Part shown: piece after piece, positions 1-11,810 of the stretch
Layout of the letters: every line of letters starts with the position of its first letter
Numbering within the stretch: the stretch's first letter is position 1
DNA from: Armigeres subalbatus
Taxonomy: Eukaryota; Arthropoda; Insecta; Diptera; Culicidae
NCBI RefSeq assembly: GCF_024139115.2
Contig: NC_085141.1
Coordinates: 177,022,994 to 177,086,993 of the forward strand
DNA: 64,000 nucleotides
Reading direction: 5' to 3'
The notes under the pieces: generated by a model
What the model saw: the letters and a program-made list of their open reading frames with translations, nothing else
The model's database searches: none
Told to the model about the DNA's origin: nothing
Program-made: the position numbers and the translations under genes

Positions 1-172
1 TATACATAGTAGTCGAACCTCAAAAAGGGTGAATTCTTTCCAAAGGTCACAGGGCCCTCTTGATACGGTCTCGTGCCCCCCTATGGGGTCGCGCACCACC
101 GCTTGGGGAACGCTGGTTTAACTACTACCGACGCAATCTTTGGCGGAAGTTAATCGTTTCTCGATTCATTTA

Positions 173-466
173 TCAGGTTTGGCCCTTTTCATCCAATAAA
201 CCTTTGAGCCTACCGTTGATTGTCTGTCTCGTTTTGCGAGAGCAGCACTTACTACTTAAATGACCACACTTTCGGCACAGCATTACTTTTGGGGAGTATA
301 GACGGACTTTCAGCAGGGTACCGTTCAGACAAGGACAATCTAGTAAAGCTGTTCCTGCAAACGTTACTCGAATCGTATTCGATTCTTTGAAAGAAGCTGC
401 ATTAGATGCTGACTCCACACACATTTTAAGCCGTACGCAATCCAATATTGGAAATACCGGTAGCAT
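173..466 (-). pseudogene. Possible LINE ORF1 zinc-knuckle remnant
   Basis: On the minus strand this stretch reads with interruptions. It includes the string CRKCGHLSSKC next to VRLYSPKVML, which resembles the gag-like zinc knuckle (CX2CX3GHX4C) of non-LTR retrotransposon ORF1 proteins with three residues missing. Frames change around it and no full domain is visible. It is best read as a decayed ORF1 fragment; a chance resemblance cannot be excluded. Confidence 0.3.
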
Positions 467-605
467 AGGGTTTTTTTTAATTTACCCTGTCCAAATTCAA
501 TCACTTTTTTCGAAGAGGTCATTTCGTCATATACGACGCTGTCAATGTGTGGAATGTACACTCGGCAAATACCCTTGAACCATGAAAGCATAACTGCTTC
601 GGCCC

Positions 606-1634
606 GTATGAATAAAAAGTAGTAATCCACACTTTACTACAAATTATGTAGTATTTACTACTTTTGTAGCAAAACGGTATGAATAAAAGCACGTTTACTT
701 TACTACAATTTTCGAACATACTACTTTTGTGGAACTTGTTTGACAGTTGGTATGAATAAAAGCAGTAAATACTACAAATTATTTGTAGTCTGCTCAGGAG
801 CTTGCTACAAAGTTATTCCATCGCCTGGATTTAAATTTGCCTAAATGGTAAAAGGTGTTTACGAATTGAAATAACCACCGCAAATTAAATTAACGATACG
901 ATTAATGTTATTTATCAAAGTTTATACGATGGGGTCGGTTTTCATTATTTTTTTTTACGCTGATCGTTTTTATGCGACGAATTATTTTCAAAATATTGGG
1001 ACATACTTGGGTTTTTATACGGATGTTCTTGAAGTTTTTTTTTTACGCAGTTGTTTAAAATGTCCCCCACGTAAAAACCGACTTAAGTGTATCGATTTTT
1101 GGAAGTGGACGTAAAATGTTCGACGAAACATTTGTTAACTGAATCGAATTACGAGGAGAAGTGGCGAACGGCAAATGCGATCTATACATCCGTGTAACAC
1201 AAAACAGCAGATTCCAAAAACCACAGTCGAAATGATTTCAACTATAATCGATTATTTGCGTTTTCTACTTACCCTGACTGTAATAAAAAACCGCGTGAAA
1301 ACCCACATAGATCCCAAATTTAAAATAGTTGCGTAAAAATTAATTACGTTAAAAAAACGCGTAAATGTAATACATATACCAGAGCAAGCGTCAGCGTGTC
1401 GGAAAATTGCCGAAAAAACTGACCGTTGGATTCAATGCGATGAAAAATATCAAGATTCTTGGCCCAGAATCAAAATTTCCATCATGCTAGGCTTTTTTAC
1501 TTCATTTGAATTTGAACTTTTCAACAAAACATAAACAAATCAAATTTTGACAGATGTATTTTGTAGTAAATACTACTTTTTAATTTTCGAAATTAGTATT
1601 TACTACTATGTTCGAAAAAGTTTATTATTCATAC
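606..1634. mobile_element. DNA element with GTATGAATAAA terminal and subterminal repeats
   Basis: The motif GTATGAATAAAA occurs three times at the left end (near 606, 676 and 751) beside TACTAC-rich sequence. Its reverse complement occurs at the right end (about 1625-1634), again beside TACTACT-rich sequence. This is the layout of a non-autonomous TIR transposon with subterminal repeats. No coding capacity is seen inside. The same word appears alone near 4112 (reverse) and 35337 (forward). Exact ends and target duplication are not resolved. Confidence 0.4.
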
Positions 1635-1664
1635 CAGAGCAACTTTACTACATGTGTAGTAGTA

Positions 1665-3155
1665 GTATTTGTATTTGTATTTTGTATTTTTGTATTTTAT
1701 TGAGGGAAAAGCCCGCTGGAGTGGAGTTTGTCAGTTAAAAAAACTCCTTCTCCAGTAGGCATAAAACCTCTTTTTTTTCGGTATCAACAGTTAACAAACC
1801 AAATGATACAATGATTTCTTAAAACTAACATCATTATCACTAACACGTTAAAATCTTACATTATTATAATCACCTAACACTAAACAATAATTATTGGGCA
1901 GAGGACAGATATCTGGTATACATTTTTTTCAGAGTAGACCGACACAAATTAAAATCGAACACATTATAACATTTGTTAAAAACTCTACACATACTGCTGA
2001 TGGGCTCATTTTTACCATAATTTGTACGAGACAAGGGAAGTCGAAAAAAGTTATGAGAACGGAGATCACGGAGACGAACATCAATATTAAGCAAACCGAG
2101 TAGACCACAACAATCAATGTTTGAGAGTAGCAGATCTGAGACGAATGATGCTTTGGCAACATCACGGCGTAAAGATAGTGGTTCGAGACCAATTAGCTTG
2201 CAGCGATCTTCGTATCTTGGTAGATTCTGAGGGTCACTCCAGGGTAAATGGCGTAGAGCAAAGCGTACGAACTTCCGTTGAATAGACTCGATACGTTGAA
2301 TTCCGTTTTGGTAGTATGGAGCCCAGCATATTCTAAAGTTGATCGAACAAGTGAACAATACAGCGTTTTAAGGCAGTGTATGTCAGAGAAATGCTTAGTG
2401 ACTCTGAACAAAAAACCTAGGTTTCTAGAGGCTTTGACTGAAATAAAGGCTATATGATCCTTAAATGTAAGTTTCGAATCAAGCATAACTCCTAAGTCTT
2501 TCACAGTTGTATCTTTTCTTAAGGTAGTTCCGGAAATTTTGTAGTCGTATTGTACGATAGAGCGTTTACGAGCAAAAGAGATGACTGAACATTTTGAAGC
2601 ATTCAGAACCATTCGATTAATGACACACCATTCAGCGAATAGATTCAGCTGCGACTGCAAGAATACGGCATCAGAATCACAATGAACTACATGGAATAAT
2701 TTGAAATCGTCTGCATAGGAAACTTTGTTGCAATCGATAGAGAAATGTACATCGTTCAAATAAATTAGAAATATATACGGTCCAAGATGGCTACCTTGAG
2801 GAATGCCTGACGTTACATCGAAAGAAGGTGAAAAATAATTGCCAATCTTGACAGACATTTTACGACCAACCAAGTATGAGTTGAGCCAATCTAATATGGT
2901 TCCATGAAATCCGAGTCGTTGTAACTTGGCAACTGCAATCCGATGATTAATTTTGTCAAAATCAGCTGATAGGTCTGTATATATTGCGTCGACTTGTAGA
3001 CGGCTTTGTAACGAGCGAGCGATGAACGAAGTATAAGATACAAGATTTGTGCAAGTTGATCTCTTAGTCAGGAATCCGTGCTGGTATTCGGAGATATAGT
3101 TGGAACAGTTTTGCGTAATAAAAGCAAGAACGATGAGCTCAAATAAGTAACTACA
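1665..3155 (-). mobile_element. 5'-truncated CR1/Jockey-group LINE, frameshifted
   Basis: The minus strand encodes the reverse transcriptase half of a non-LTR retrotransposon. Conserved blocks are QHGFLTKRS, SADFDKINH, SGIPQGSHLGP and the catalytic SYADDFKLF. The frame breaks near 2340 and continues in another frame with WAPYYQNGIQRIESIQRKF through to a stop near 1891. It is the same family as the LINE inside Rft1 (39026-41134), to which it aligns block by block. The 3' side on the minus strand ends in an (AATACAAA)-like tail around 1665-1698. The 5' side is cut at 3155 where a TIR element begins. This is a dead copy. Confidence 0.8.
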
Positions 3156-4093
3156 TAGGGTAAAAGACCCAATAGTGGAGGAATTAAGCACGTTCTATCA
3201 CTATTTGTTGGTTCACACCAAGTCCATACTTCATTCCACTTACCTCGAGTGTGCATATGAAAGGTTATTCATTATATTTCATTCAAAAACTGAGCTAATT
3301 GCAACAACACCCATCATTGTTTCCTAAAATGGTGCCTCCAATTATTGGCGCAGTGTTCCAATAGTTGCGGTAATCAACGATGTTATCGATCATTTAGTAA
3401 TCTGCCTTCGATCATTTAGTAATTTGTCAATAACTCATTCCAGAGGCGAAATTTCAAAATGTACTGTATGGTGGAATTTTAGTGCGAAGGTTTTTCTACA
3501 AGTCTTCTTAACAGGTCGATGTTCGAATTCCACTATTAAAGGAGTTACGGTGCTAGTTGCTATACTCATACTAAATGATAACAAAAAATGCAATCATTTA
3601 GTCTAAGTTACTGCTACTAGCGATATAGCTACGTTATTAGTGAAATTCAAACAACGAACTGTTAGGCTGAGTTGTAGATAAACCTTTGCACTAGAAGTTC
3701 ACCATACAACACATTTTGAAATTTCGCCTCTGGAATGAGTTATTGACAAACTACTAAATGATCGAAGGCAGATTACTAAATGATCGATAACATCCTTGGC
3801 GGTAATTTTTAATTCGGGTTCCTATAGTTGCGAATCTCATTGTTTTCATATGGGACTCGCAACTATGGGAACACTACCGCAACTATTGGTGCAAGGCTGA
3901 GAAAAATTTAAGGTATTTAAATGATACTTTACCGATTTTATGGGAAATTCATAACTGTTTTCTGTTATTTCGACTATTAACATGTCAACAAATTGGTAGA
4001 CTAGATGGTTTGCTGCGTTTGAGACGTAAATTTTGTAAAAATAGCACTACCGCAACTATAGGAACACCCACGACTATTGGAACTTTTACCCTA
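3156..4093. mobile_element. TIR element (GGGTAAAAG ends) with TA flanks
   Basis: The left end reads TA-GGGTAAAAGACCCAATAG at 3156. The reverse complement of the right end, finishing at 4093, reads TA-GGGTAAAAGTTCCAATAG. About 934 bp lie between the TA dinucleotides, with no ORF. Internal words such as ACCGCAACTATAGGAAC repeat in both orientations. This is consistent with a non-autonomous Tc1/mariner-like element. It cuts the LINE to its left and carries an inner MITE. Confidence 0.65.
3379..3794. mobile_element. MITE with ~95-bp terminal inverted repeats
   Basis: GATGTTATCGATCATTTAGT at 3379 is matched in reverse complement up to 3794. The arms stay almost identical for about 95 bases, including the shared words CGATCATTTAGTA and CCAGAGGCGAAATTTC. 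The unit is about 416 bp, non-coding, and sits inside the 3156-4093 element. Confidence 0.8.
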
Positions 4094-4274
4094 TTGTAGA
4101 TTTTACTACTTTTTATTCATACCATTGACTACGATTCGGCCAACCATTTTTACACGAATTTTGCGGAGTTCGATTTGCTAAATTTCCTTGACTGATTTGT
4201 ACTTTTGGTTCAACTCAGCCGAAATCAAAAGAAAACTTATAGGTTTATCGATTTTGCGAAAAAAAAAGAGAAAA

Positions 4275-4834
4275 CCCAGATTAATCCACCTAGCGGTGAT
4301 GTTGCCTTTCTCGTGCATTATAAAAATAGTATTTTGGCCATTACTCTTGAGCCCATAGTCCGATCTGGCCAATTTCCAATAGGAAACAATGGTAGAGTAT
4401 CCTGCGTCGAATGCAACTTGTTGCGAGTAAATCGGTTAAGGATAAGTGCCTGAAAAATGAGTGACATTTTTTTCTCAATTTTTCTATAAAATAGTGGTAT
4501 TTTGGCCATAACTTCCGAGCCCATAATCCGATCTGACCAATTTTCAATAGGAAACAATGGTAGAGTATCCTGCGTCGAACGCAACTTGTTGCGAGTAAAT
4601 CGGTTGAGGATAAGTGCCTGAAAAATGAGTGACATTTTTTTTCTCAATTTTTCTATTAAAAAAGTGGTATTTTGGCCATAACTTCTGAGCCCATAGTCCG
4701 ATCTAGTCAATTTTCAATAGGAAACAATTGTAGAGTATACTGCGTCGAATGCAACTTGTTGCGAGTAAATCGGTTAAGGATAAGTACCTGAAAAATGAGT
4801 GACATTTTTTTTTGGGTTGGTGCGCACAGACACA

Positions 4835-4883
<49 letters not shown>

Positions 4884-5014
4884 ACAGACATCACCTCAAT
4901 TCGTCGAGCTGAGTCGATCGGTATATAACACTATGGGTCTCCGGGCCTTCTATAAAAAGTTTGTTTTTGAAGCGATTATATAGCCTTTACGTATACTTAG
5001 TATACGAGAAAGGC
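4275..5014. repeat. Tandem-unit repeat family, copy A
   Basis: The copy starts with ATTAATCCACCTAGCGGTGA. It contains three tandem units of roughly 168 bp, each ending in AATGAGTGACATTTTTTT (near 4457, 4625 and 4795), then a CA microsatellite and a conserved right part ending in TATACGAGAAAGGC. The start GCCTTTCTCGTG and the end ACGAGAAAGGC form a short inverted repeat. Copy B lies at 33245-34224 and a diverged third copy at 36483-36760. No coding capacity is seen. It behaves as a non-autonomous mobile element carrying minisatellite units. Confidence 0.7.
4825..4885. repeat. (CA)n microsatellite
   Basis: About 60 bases of nearly uninterrupted CA dinucleotides with occasional TACA, located between the third tandem unit and the right part of repeat copy A. 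Confidence 0.9.
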
Positions 5015-6640
5015 AAAAAGATGGTGAATGGGCCTTCACCGCATTCAGGGTATACCCTTACTTGTGGTGCGGACGCTATGCCGTTGGAAAAGGCATTCTC
5101 ACGAAGGATGTTATTAGAATTTTTAACTTCTATTCTAATATTTAAAGCTCCATCAGAAGGGTCTGGTGCATCTTCCATTCCATTCATATTTTGGATGCAG
5201 GACTCTTGCTGTATCAAATTGAGTACCTCTGATCACGTGCTTAGTCGAACTTATGAGTAGAACAAAAGGGGCTACTTATCTTTTTAGTGTTGTAGAAACA
5301 AAATGCTTTGTGCGGAACACTAACTTCGAACAATATACCTCGAGCAATAATTATTCCTCACAAAACGGAGAACGAGAGCAAACGTCTGTCTACACTGACT
5401 GCTGATCTGCGAATCCTAATTATTGGTTATTAAGTATCTGTCTCATTTGACTTAAACTTAAACATAAACTTAAAAGTGACAGTTCGAAAATTAGAAAATC
5501 ACCCGGTCATAAGAATGGCAGGTGCTACCCAGCAATTCCAATAAGACATCGATGCAAAATTATTCGATATCTGTCAAAAGTAATCTTGCTCTGCGAGCAG
5601 GGTTATTCGATAATTATTGAAATGTCACATTTAAGTTTAATTACAGTTAATTCTCCAAATGAGGCAGACCTTAAAAACGTAATTTTAGATTGATTTAGCA
5701 AAAAAATGCTTGAAACAAACAGAATCAATGTGGTAATGACATATTTTTTCAGGCAAAATTAACCCAAATAGAAATTTATTTTCAAACAAAAAGGTTTGCT
5801 GCATTTACAAATTTACATTTAGAAACAACCAAAATTGTAGTTGAAAAAACGTGTAAATAATACCGCAAACAATAATGATTTTCATGAAATAACTTTCACT
5901 GCCTGTGAAATACGCAAATGGAATAATACTGGCGCACCCGTTTGGTAAAGTCGTGTGGTATTGTGGTTAATCGAAACTTGGAAAGAACTCATTAACTGTC
6001 ACCAATCACTACCCAGTTCTCCCTCGCTTTACCACAGTTTTCCTGCAATAATCAATAGTTTTTGTTCTTCCATTTTCTTATCATAATTAAGCAATGGTTA
6101 CAGTTGACAAAACAATTTCATAAAATACTTTGATATGTATATCAAAAAATATTTTAATTTTTTTTTTTGTTTTTAGATGCGTATTATGTTTTCGAACTTC
6201 AATCTTCGGATTCAAAGCCCATAGTTATACCAACAGAGTCATTACTAACTTGTTACTACGATGCATTCGATGATAAATGCGTACTTTTAAAGAAGGGGTC
6301 GTTTACCAAATCTAGAAGAAGAGCGTAAGCCTCATACTTCGTGGAAATTTCTCCAATGTTGGTTACCATGCATTATAAATTGAACGAGATTTTTTATCTA
6401 CCGTGACGAAATTCCATCGATATCGTCGCCTCAAAATACATGACAAAAGCCGTGCGCAAGATTCTCGATGTGTAAGGCTAGCTTTAAGGCGATAAATCGT
6501 GTATCCCATGCTTGCCTATGGGAGGGACATTCCATACAATACAACATGTTGGTGGCTTGGTACGAGTCTTTGATTTAGTCTAAGAACCCAACCGAAGTGA
6601 CAATCGTCTTAAAATTAGTCTAAAAAATTTTTTTCGACCT
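5015..6640. other. AT-rich intergenic sequence, no feature recognised
   Basis: I see no convincing ORF, RNA gene or complete inverted repeat here. Sequence is AT-rich and unique-looking apart from short homopolymer runs. Confidence 0.5.
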
Positions 6641-6647
6641 TCCAGGG

Positions 6648-6810
6648 CATAGAAGTATTATTGTGATAGCCTCAGTCATGATATAGGTACAAATGCAAAG
6701 ATGATAACTTGACCTAGAAACCTTGCAGTCAATAATTGATGGAAGTGTTTAATAAAAACTAATTAGCAAGGCGGCAATGTTCAAGTGGGATGTGTAATGC
6801 CAATAATAAG
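6648..6810 (+). mobile_element. Diverged SINE 3' region
   Basis: The words TTGTGATAGCCTCAGTCATG, CCTAGAAACCTTGCAG, GCAAGGCGGC and TGTAATGCCAATAATAAG follow the same order as the 3' body of the SINE at 9592-9870 read from its own strand. The tRNA-like head is not preserved. It ends seven bases before the TTAA-flanked foldback element. Confidence 0.45.
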
Positions 6811-8035
6811 ATATGTTTAACCCTTGTGTGGCCAGCTGGGTACCCGGGTACCTTTTTGGAATTCAATTCGCGATATCTAAATGAATTTTCATAGTAGGAG
6901 GTTGAAACTCTGTCATATCCACAATAATGGCGGCTACAATCGATTGTACGGGTTAACTGAAATTTTGATTAAGGAGGGGTGGAGGGAGGGGTTCCGACAT
7001 TTTTTTACCCTTTAAATGGCCGGCAGGGTACCCGGGTACCCACGAAACTAAAATGCTTATATCTTCGGCAATTTTTAACCGTTTTCAACCGTTTTGGGCT
7101 TATTCGATTCAGAATTTTGTCCTTTATCATGCTGTTTCAGGATTGGACCGGTCCGATCCCTCGGATCACCGGGAAATCCGGATTTCTAGGGACACGTCCT
7201 GCATAGATTGTACTGATCGTGGATTTTGGTAGGTAATAAGCAATATGAGTATCAAACTTCTTGATATTTCATCAGCAGGTTGATTTTTATTGATTTGGGT
7301 CCATCAGACGTGGAGATCTTCAATTGGCCATTCCAGAACAGGTTCTTCGAGGGGTCATAGGTGGCCATGAACTATTTTCAAGGGAACATCAACAATATGG
7401 GTATCAAACTTCTTGAAATCATTTACAGCGTGTGTTCTTGACAAGTTGACTCCGAAGTGGCCATTTTGGAACAAGTTTCCCGGGCGGGGAAGGGGGTGGG
7501 TGTTTGGTCAAGGTTGGCTAAAAACATTTCTCATTGGATCCCCAACAATATGGATGTCAAAATCACAGATAAACAGACGTCTCACTTAGAACAAATTGCA
7601 ATCAAAATCATCGTCACGGAAACATTTCCGCCCAATGCTAAAATCACTGTGTGTGGCCAAGCGGAAACCAGATGGCGGTAGTGCGCAAACGTCAAACCCA
7701 AGCAAAATCGATGGGAGCGCCATCGGTGGCCGATTGACCACCTACAGAAAATTAAATCAACCGTTAAAAAGGTGAACGATGTAACATGTGTTGAGTGAGA
7801 CGTCTGTTTCTCTGTGTCAAAATTCTTGAAACTTTCACAGCCGACTGTTGTTTATTATCTTGGTTCCAACAGATGTGTAAAAATTTGAGTGGCCATTTCG
7901 GAACAGATTCCCAGTGGGGCCAAGAATGGTCATAAACATTTTTCAATGAAACCTCAACAATATGGGCATCAAATTTCTTGAAATTGCCTCAGCAGTTTGT
8001 TTCTGATTGTTTTAGAGCCACCAGACCTGTTGACT

Positions 8036-8830
8036 TTATAGTTTCCATTCCAGGACAGGTTCCCCGCGCCACACATCTTTTTCTAGTTTCCCATCGAGAA
8101 TTGTACGTAGCCTATCTTCACCGGCTCCTTCTTGATTAAGGCAAAAGCCTCCACTACTGCCCTGCGATCGAATGTAGTCAATGTCGTCCGCAAAGATTAG
8201 GAGCATATGCGACCATGTGATGATAGTGTCATTCTTCTGCACACCAGATCTCCTAATCACCCCCTCGAGTGCAATATCTATATACATTAAAATGAATTTC
8301 TGTCTGTCTGAACCTTATAGACTCCGAATCTACTGAACCGATCAGCGTGAAAATGTGTATGCTGAGGTTTTCGGGGCCGGGAAAGGTTCTTAAGGTGGTA
8401 TGAGACCCCTCCCTTCTTTGGAAAGGGGCTCCCATACAAATGAAACAGAAATTTCTGGATAACTCGAGATCTAAGCAGAGAATAAATTAATTTTAGGCGA
8501 AACGAAGTTCGTGGGGTCTGCTAGTTTACAATAAATTTGAAAGCGCATCACTCTACTTCAATCTCTCCACGGTCACAAACGCGGTTGATATGTCGTCTGC
8601 AACCCGAATACTTTATTTCGAGTCATCAATTAATCAGCCTCGCCGGAGAACCATGTTCAGACATTATCTGCCACATCTAATTTCTTTTCACTGAATCGTA
8701 CGCTGCTTTGAAATCAATAGACAGATGGTGAGTCTGTAAGTTGTACTCCCGAAATTCATAAAGGGTCATCTTCAGGCTAAACATCTCATCCGTCGGCCAG
8801 ACAGGTAGATTTTGAAACTAGAACGAAGAA
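8036..8830 (-). pseudogene. RTE LINE fragment interrupted by a Helitron-like insert
   Basis: On the minus strand, pieces of an RTE reverse transcriptase ORF are recognisable: IALEGVIRRSGVQKN, FADDIDYI, RTILDGKLEKDVW, and further upstream THHLSIDFKAAYDS. They are collinear with the better preserved RTE at 23880-25350. The fragment is split by the 248-bp insert at 8277-8524 and contains frameshifts. It is non-functional. Confidence 0.7.
8277..8524 (+). mobile_element. Non-autonomous Helitron-like element, copy 1
   Basis: The unit starts TCTATATACATT and ends GGTCTGCTAG, with an A immediately before and a T immediately after. Near the 3' end is the small hairpin ACGAA-G-TTCGT, eight bases upstream of CTAG. 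5' TC, 3' CTRR, a subterminal hairpin and A^T insertion without target duplication are the Helitron hallmarks. Length is 248 bp with no ORF. A second copy lies at 17992-18241 in the opposite orientation. Removing it rejoins the surrounding RTE fragment. Confidence 0.8.
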
Positions 8831-9129
8831 ACTGATAAGACTAGACAGTTTTTTTATCTACTGAGGGAGCGCTACTGAGGGAGTTACAGATTTTTTTCAC
8901 ACAGATTATCAGTGGATTCAGAATACAAGTAAATGTTGAGAAGGGGGATGAAATGATGATGTAATCACTCGCTCACTGCAAGCCGAATATATCTTCGCAC
9001 TTGCCACGAGTTCGTACGGAATTAATTTGAATTTTTGGGTCAAGGTTCGAGAGGCAGAGGTCCGTCTTGGTTAACGAACTGCCAATGTTATAAATATAAA
9101 GCAACTGATGGAATTTCTAATTGGATGTA

Positions 9130-9350
9130 GGAAACAAGCTCTTTAGTTCATTTTCAATTCTAGCAGATACTGCTAGAATAGTCAAGTTGAAGGTATAGGA
9201 ATAGAAATGGTATGGAAGTCAATTTCCAGTTCTAGCGATTGCTAGAAATAAATATAAAGAAAGATACAAAGTAGGAGAATGGAACGGACCTTGAATTGAA
9301 CCCACGACCTCCCACGTAGCAGTAGCCTTATGACTACCAAGCCCGCTCTC
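9130..9350 (-). mobile_element. tRNA-derived SINE
   Basis: Reading the minus strand from about 9347, a box A-like TGGTAGTCATAAGG is followed by a box B-like GTGGGTTCAATTC, then a unique body and TCTAGCA repeats. These are internal RNA polymerase III promoter boxes of a tRNA-like head. The cloverleaf is not complete, so this is not a functional tRNA gene. Exact ends are uncertain. Confidence 0.5.
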
Positions 9351-9591
9351 TTCTCTTTCTCTTTTTACTTTGTTACAAAAAAAAAATTCACGATTACGCA
9401 ACTGTTGAAAACAAAATAAGAAATGACGATTGCTTCGGGAATTCCGGTATTTCAGGAGGACTTCTTGGTGGCCACTCAGGATCAATGAATGATATTCGCA
9501 ATCTCACGCTTAGAATCATAAGGGCGTAACTGTTTTGATCGATTTATCTTCGACGAGTTCATGGTTGTAATGAAGGATGATTGCATCTTCT

Positions 9592-9870
9592 TCTTCTTCT
9601 TATTGGCATTACATCCCTAAACTAGGACAGAGCCGCCTCGCAGCTTAGTGTTCATTAAGCACTTCCACAGTTATTAACTGCGAGGTTTCTTAGCCAAGTT
9701 ATCATTTTGCATTCGTGAGGCTAACACGATGATACCTAATGCCCAGGGAAGTGGAGGCAATTTCCAATCCGAAAATTGCCTAGACCGGCACCGGGAATCG
9801 AACCCAGCCACCCTCAGCATAGTCTTGCTTTGTAGCCGCGCGTCTTTCCGCACGGCTAAGGAGGGCCCTT
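9592..9870 (-). mobile_element. Feilai-like tRNA-derived SINE with target duplication
   Basis: On the minus strand the element begins with a tRNA-like head: box A region TTAGCCGTGCGG near 9850 and box B region GGGTTCGATTCCCGG near 9792-9806. It runs through TGTTAGCCTCACGAATGC and GCGAGGCGGCTCTGTCC and ends in TGTAATGCCAATAAGAAGAAG. It is flanked by TTGCATCTTCT at 9581-9591 and 9871-9881, an 11-bp target duplication. The (GAA)n tail and tRNA head fit the Feilai SINE family of Aedes. The name is from memory of the family, not from a search. Confidence 0.75.
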
Positions 9871-11675
9871 TTGCATCTTCTACCTGAAGTAAATATCAAA
9901 TCGATGAAGAGAAATCGATCAATACAGTTACCCCCCTATGATTCTAAGTGCGAGCAAAGACTCTGCTTCTATACTGCTATTACAAACGATTTTCGAAAGT
10001 TTCTAGAACGAACTGCAATAATTGACCACTGCTCTGGATTTCCCTGCACTTCTGGAGCACCATTTGGGGACCACCGGTAGCCCTTGCATTAATTTTGCTC
10101 TCACAAAAAATGACGAATTTCAAGAATTACCCACTGCTCGGAGCAGTCTGCTCCGGATGATTCGGAGCTTCCCAAGGATAACTTAGTGTCCACCTGGAAT
10201 CAATTGGCCCTGGACATTACTTTATAACGGATTATTTATAAAAAAGGCGCAACTTTCTAGAACAAACTTTTGTAGTATCACATAGAGGCCACCTAGAATC
10301 GAAGAGTAGTGCATGTGTTGATTTTGATGTGACAATGTTAAAACAAACGGTTTATGAAAAGTCACATCACAGAATTTCTGGAATCGATCATATCTCCGAG
10401 TGTCCGGAATCTTATGGTGGGTCTCCTGCTGGTCACCCAGCGTCAATGAGTGGTCCTTGCATTGATTTTGCACTCACATTGCTAGACAAATTGATTTAAA
10501 AGAAAATACGGCTCTGAAAATGTTTATGAACATTCCTAACTCCTTAGGGAACCTATTCCGGAATTGGCAATCCGGAGTGAACTTGTTTGATGAACCCAAA
10601 TAGATAAGAAATAAACGCTTGAGACAATTTCAAGAAGCTTGACACCCATATTGTTGGGGTTCCAATGAGAAATGTTTTTGGCCAACCCCGGCTCCCGGGG
10701 AACCTATTCGAGAATGGCCACTTCGGGGTCAACTTGTCTGGTGAGCCTAGGATCATGAAGGACATATGCAAGAGTTAATTTCATGAAGTTTGATACCCAT
10801 ATTGTTGATGTTCCATTGAACAATGTTCATGGCCACCTATTACCACTCGAGGAACCTGTTCTGGAATGGCCAATCGAAAGTCTGCACTTCTGATGGACTC
10901 AAATCGATAAAAATCAATCTAGTGATGAAATTTCAAGAAGTTAGATACCCATATCGCTGATTAGCTACCGAAATCCACGATCAGTATTATTTATGCAGGA
11001 CATGTTCCTGGAAATCCAGATAACATCTTTATTTAGAGAAGAGAAAATTCTGAATCGAATAAGCCCAAAATCGTTGAAATCGGTTGTAAATTTCCAGAGA
11101 TATAAGCATTTTAGTTTCCTGGGTACCCGGGTACCCTGCCGGCCTGTTAAGGGTGTTTTTTTTGCCGGCCACAAAACGGTTAAGTCTAACATTTCAAAAT
11201 TCAAAGAAAAGGGGCCTGTTTCGAGTTTGTTGTTTCATTAAACTACAATTAAAATAAAATTAAAAAAAAAATAATCTTCTGAAGGTACAAACTAGACTGG
11301 CTTTTAATTTGATCCGTCCTCCTGATCTACTCATAATAGTGGATTCGTATTCAATGTCTGCAGTTCATAAAGTCAATCATACTGTCATTAAATTTTGTAG
11401 TTTTTAGTTTTTTTTAAATAAATGTTGTACTATTATCTGTGTTTTCATTAGTTTTGTGATCTCTTATTTTTCTAAACTGTTCAAAATATGTAAGTATATA
11501 ATATTATAAGCTAATTTTTCAAATATATTTTAATCAAAAATTACCATCCTCTATGTTCATGTCCCTATACTGATAAGTCATACATGGGTTGAGAATGGCC
11601 CGTTATGTCAAACACAATTCCAATGAAGAAAAATAAACATGAATACCTACTTTAAATTTCAGGAATAGGCAAGAT

Positions 11676-11810
11676 CAGTGGCGTAGCCACGGGGGTGGTT
11701 TTGGGTATAAAACCGGCCCCAGAGACACATTTTTTGGAAGAAATTTTTTTTTTCGAAAAAAAAAATGTTCAGAAAACCCCCCCCAGACCAATTTTCTGGC
11801 TACGCCACTG
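11676..11810. mobile_element. hAT-type MITE with perfect 8-bp target duplication
   Basis: Terminal inverted repeats CAGTGGCGTAGCCA and TGGCTACGCCACTG enclose 135 bp. GGCAAGAT occurs immediately on both sides (11668-11675 and 11811-11818). An 8-bp duplication and CAG..CTG ends are typical of hAT elements. Non-coding. Related copies are at 20998-21123 and, truncated, near 23843. Confidence 0.85.

Larger units (their letters stand above)
6817..11183. mobile_element. Large foldback element with TTAA ends
   Basis: The left end reads TTAA-CCCTTGTGTGGCC (from 6817). The reverse complement of the right end reads TTAA-CCGTTTTGTGGCC (to 11183). About 200 bp inside, the arms align closely: GGCCGGCAGGGTACCCGGG (about 7018 and 11130), AAACTAAAATGCTTATATC and GATCGTGGATTT. 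The inverted similarity continues into repeated modules containing CAATATGGGTATCAAACTTC (about 7220-8010 against 10550-10990). TTAA at both ends is the piggyBac-type target signature. No transposase is visible. Other repeats fill the middle. Confidence 0.65.

Noticed and set aside
4703..4983. Open frames with runs of Cys-Val or His-Thr
   Set aside because: They are translations of the CA microsatellite.
9295..9350. Possible tRNA gene (box A and box B)
   Set aside because: The cloverleaf is incomplete and the head is fused to a SINE body; same for the head at 9790-9858.
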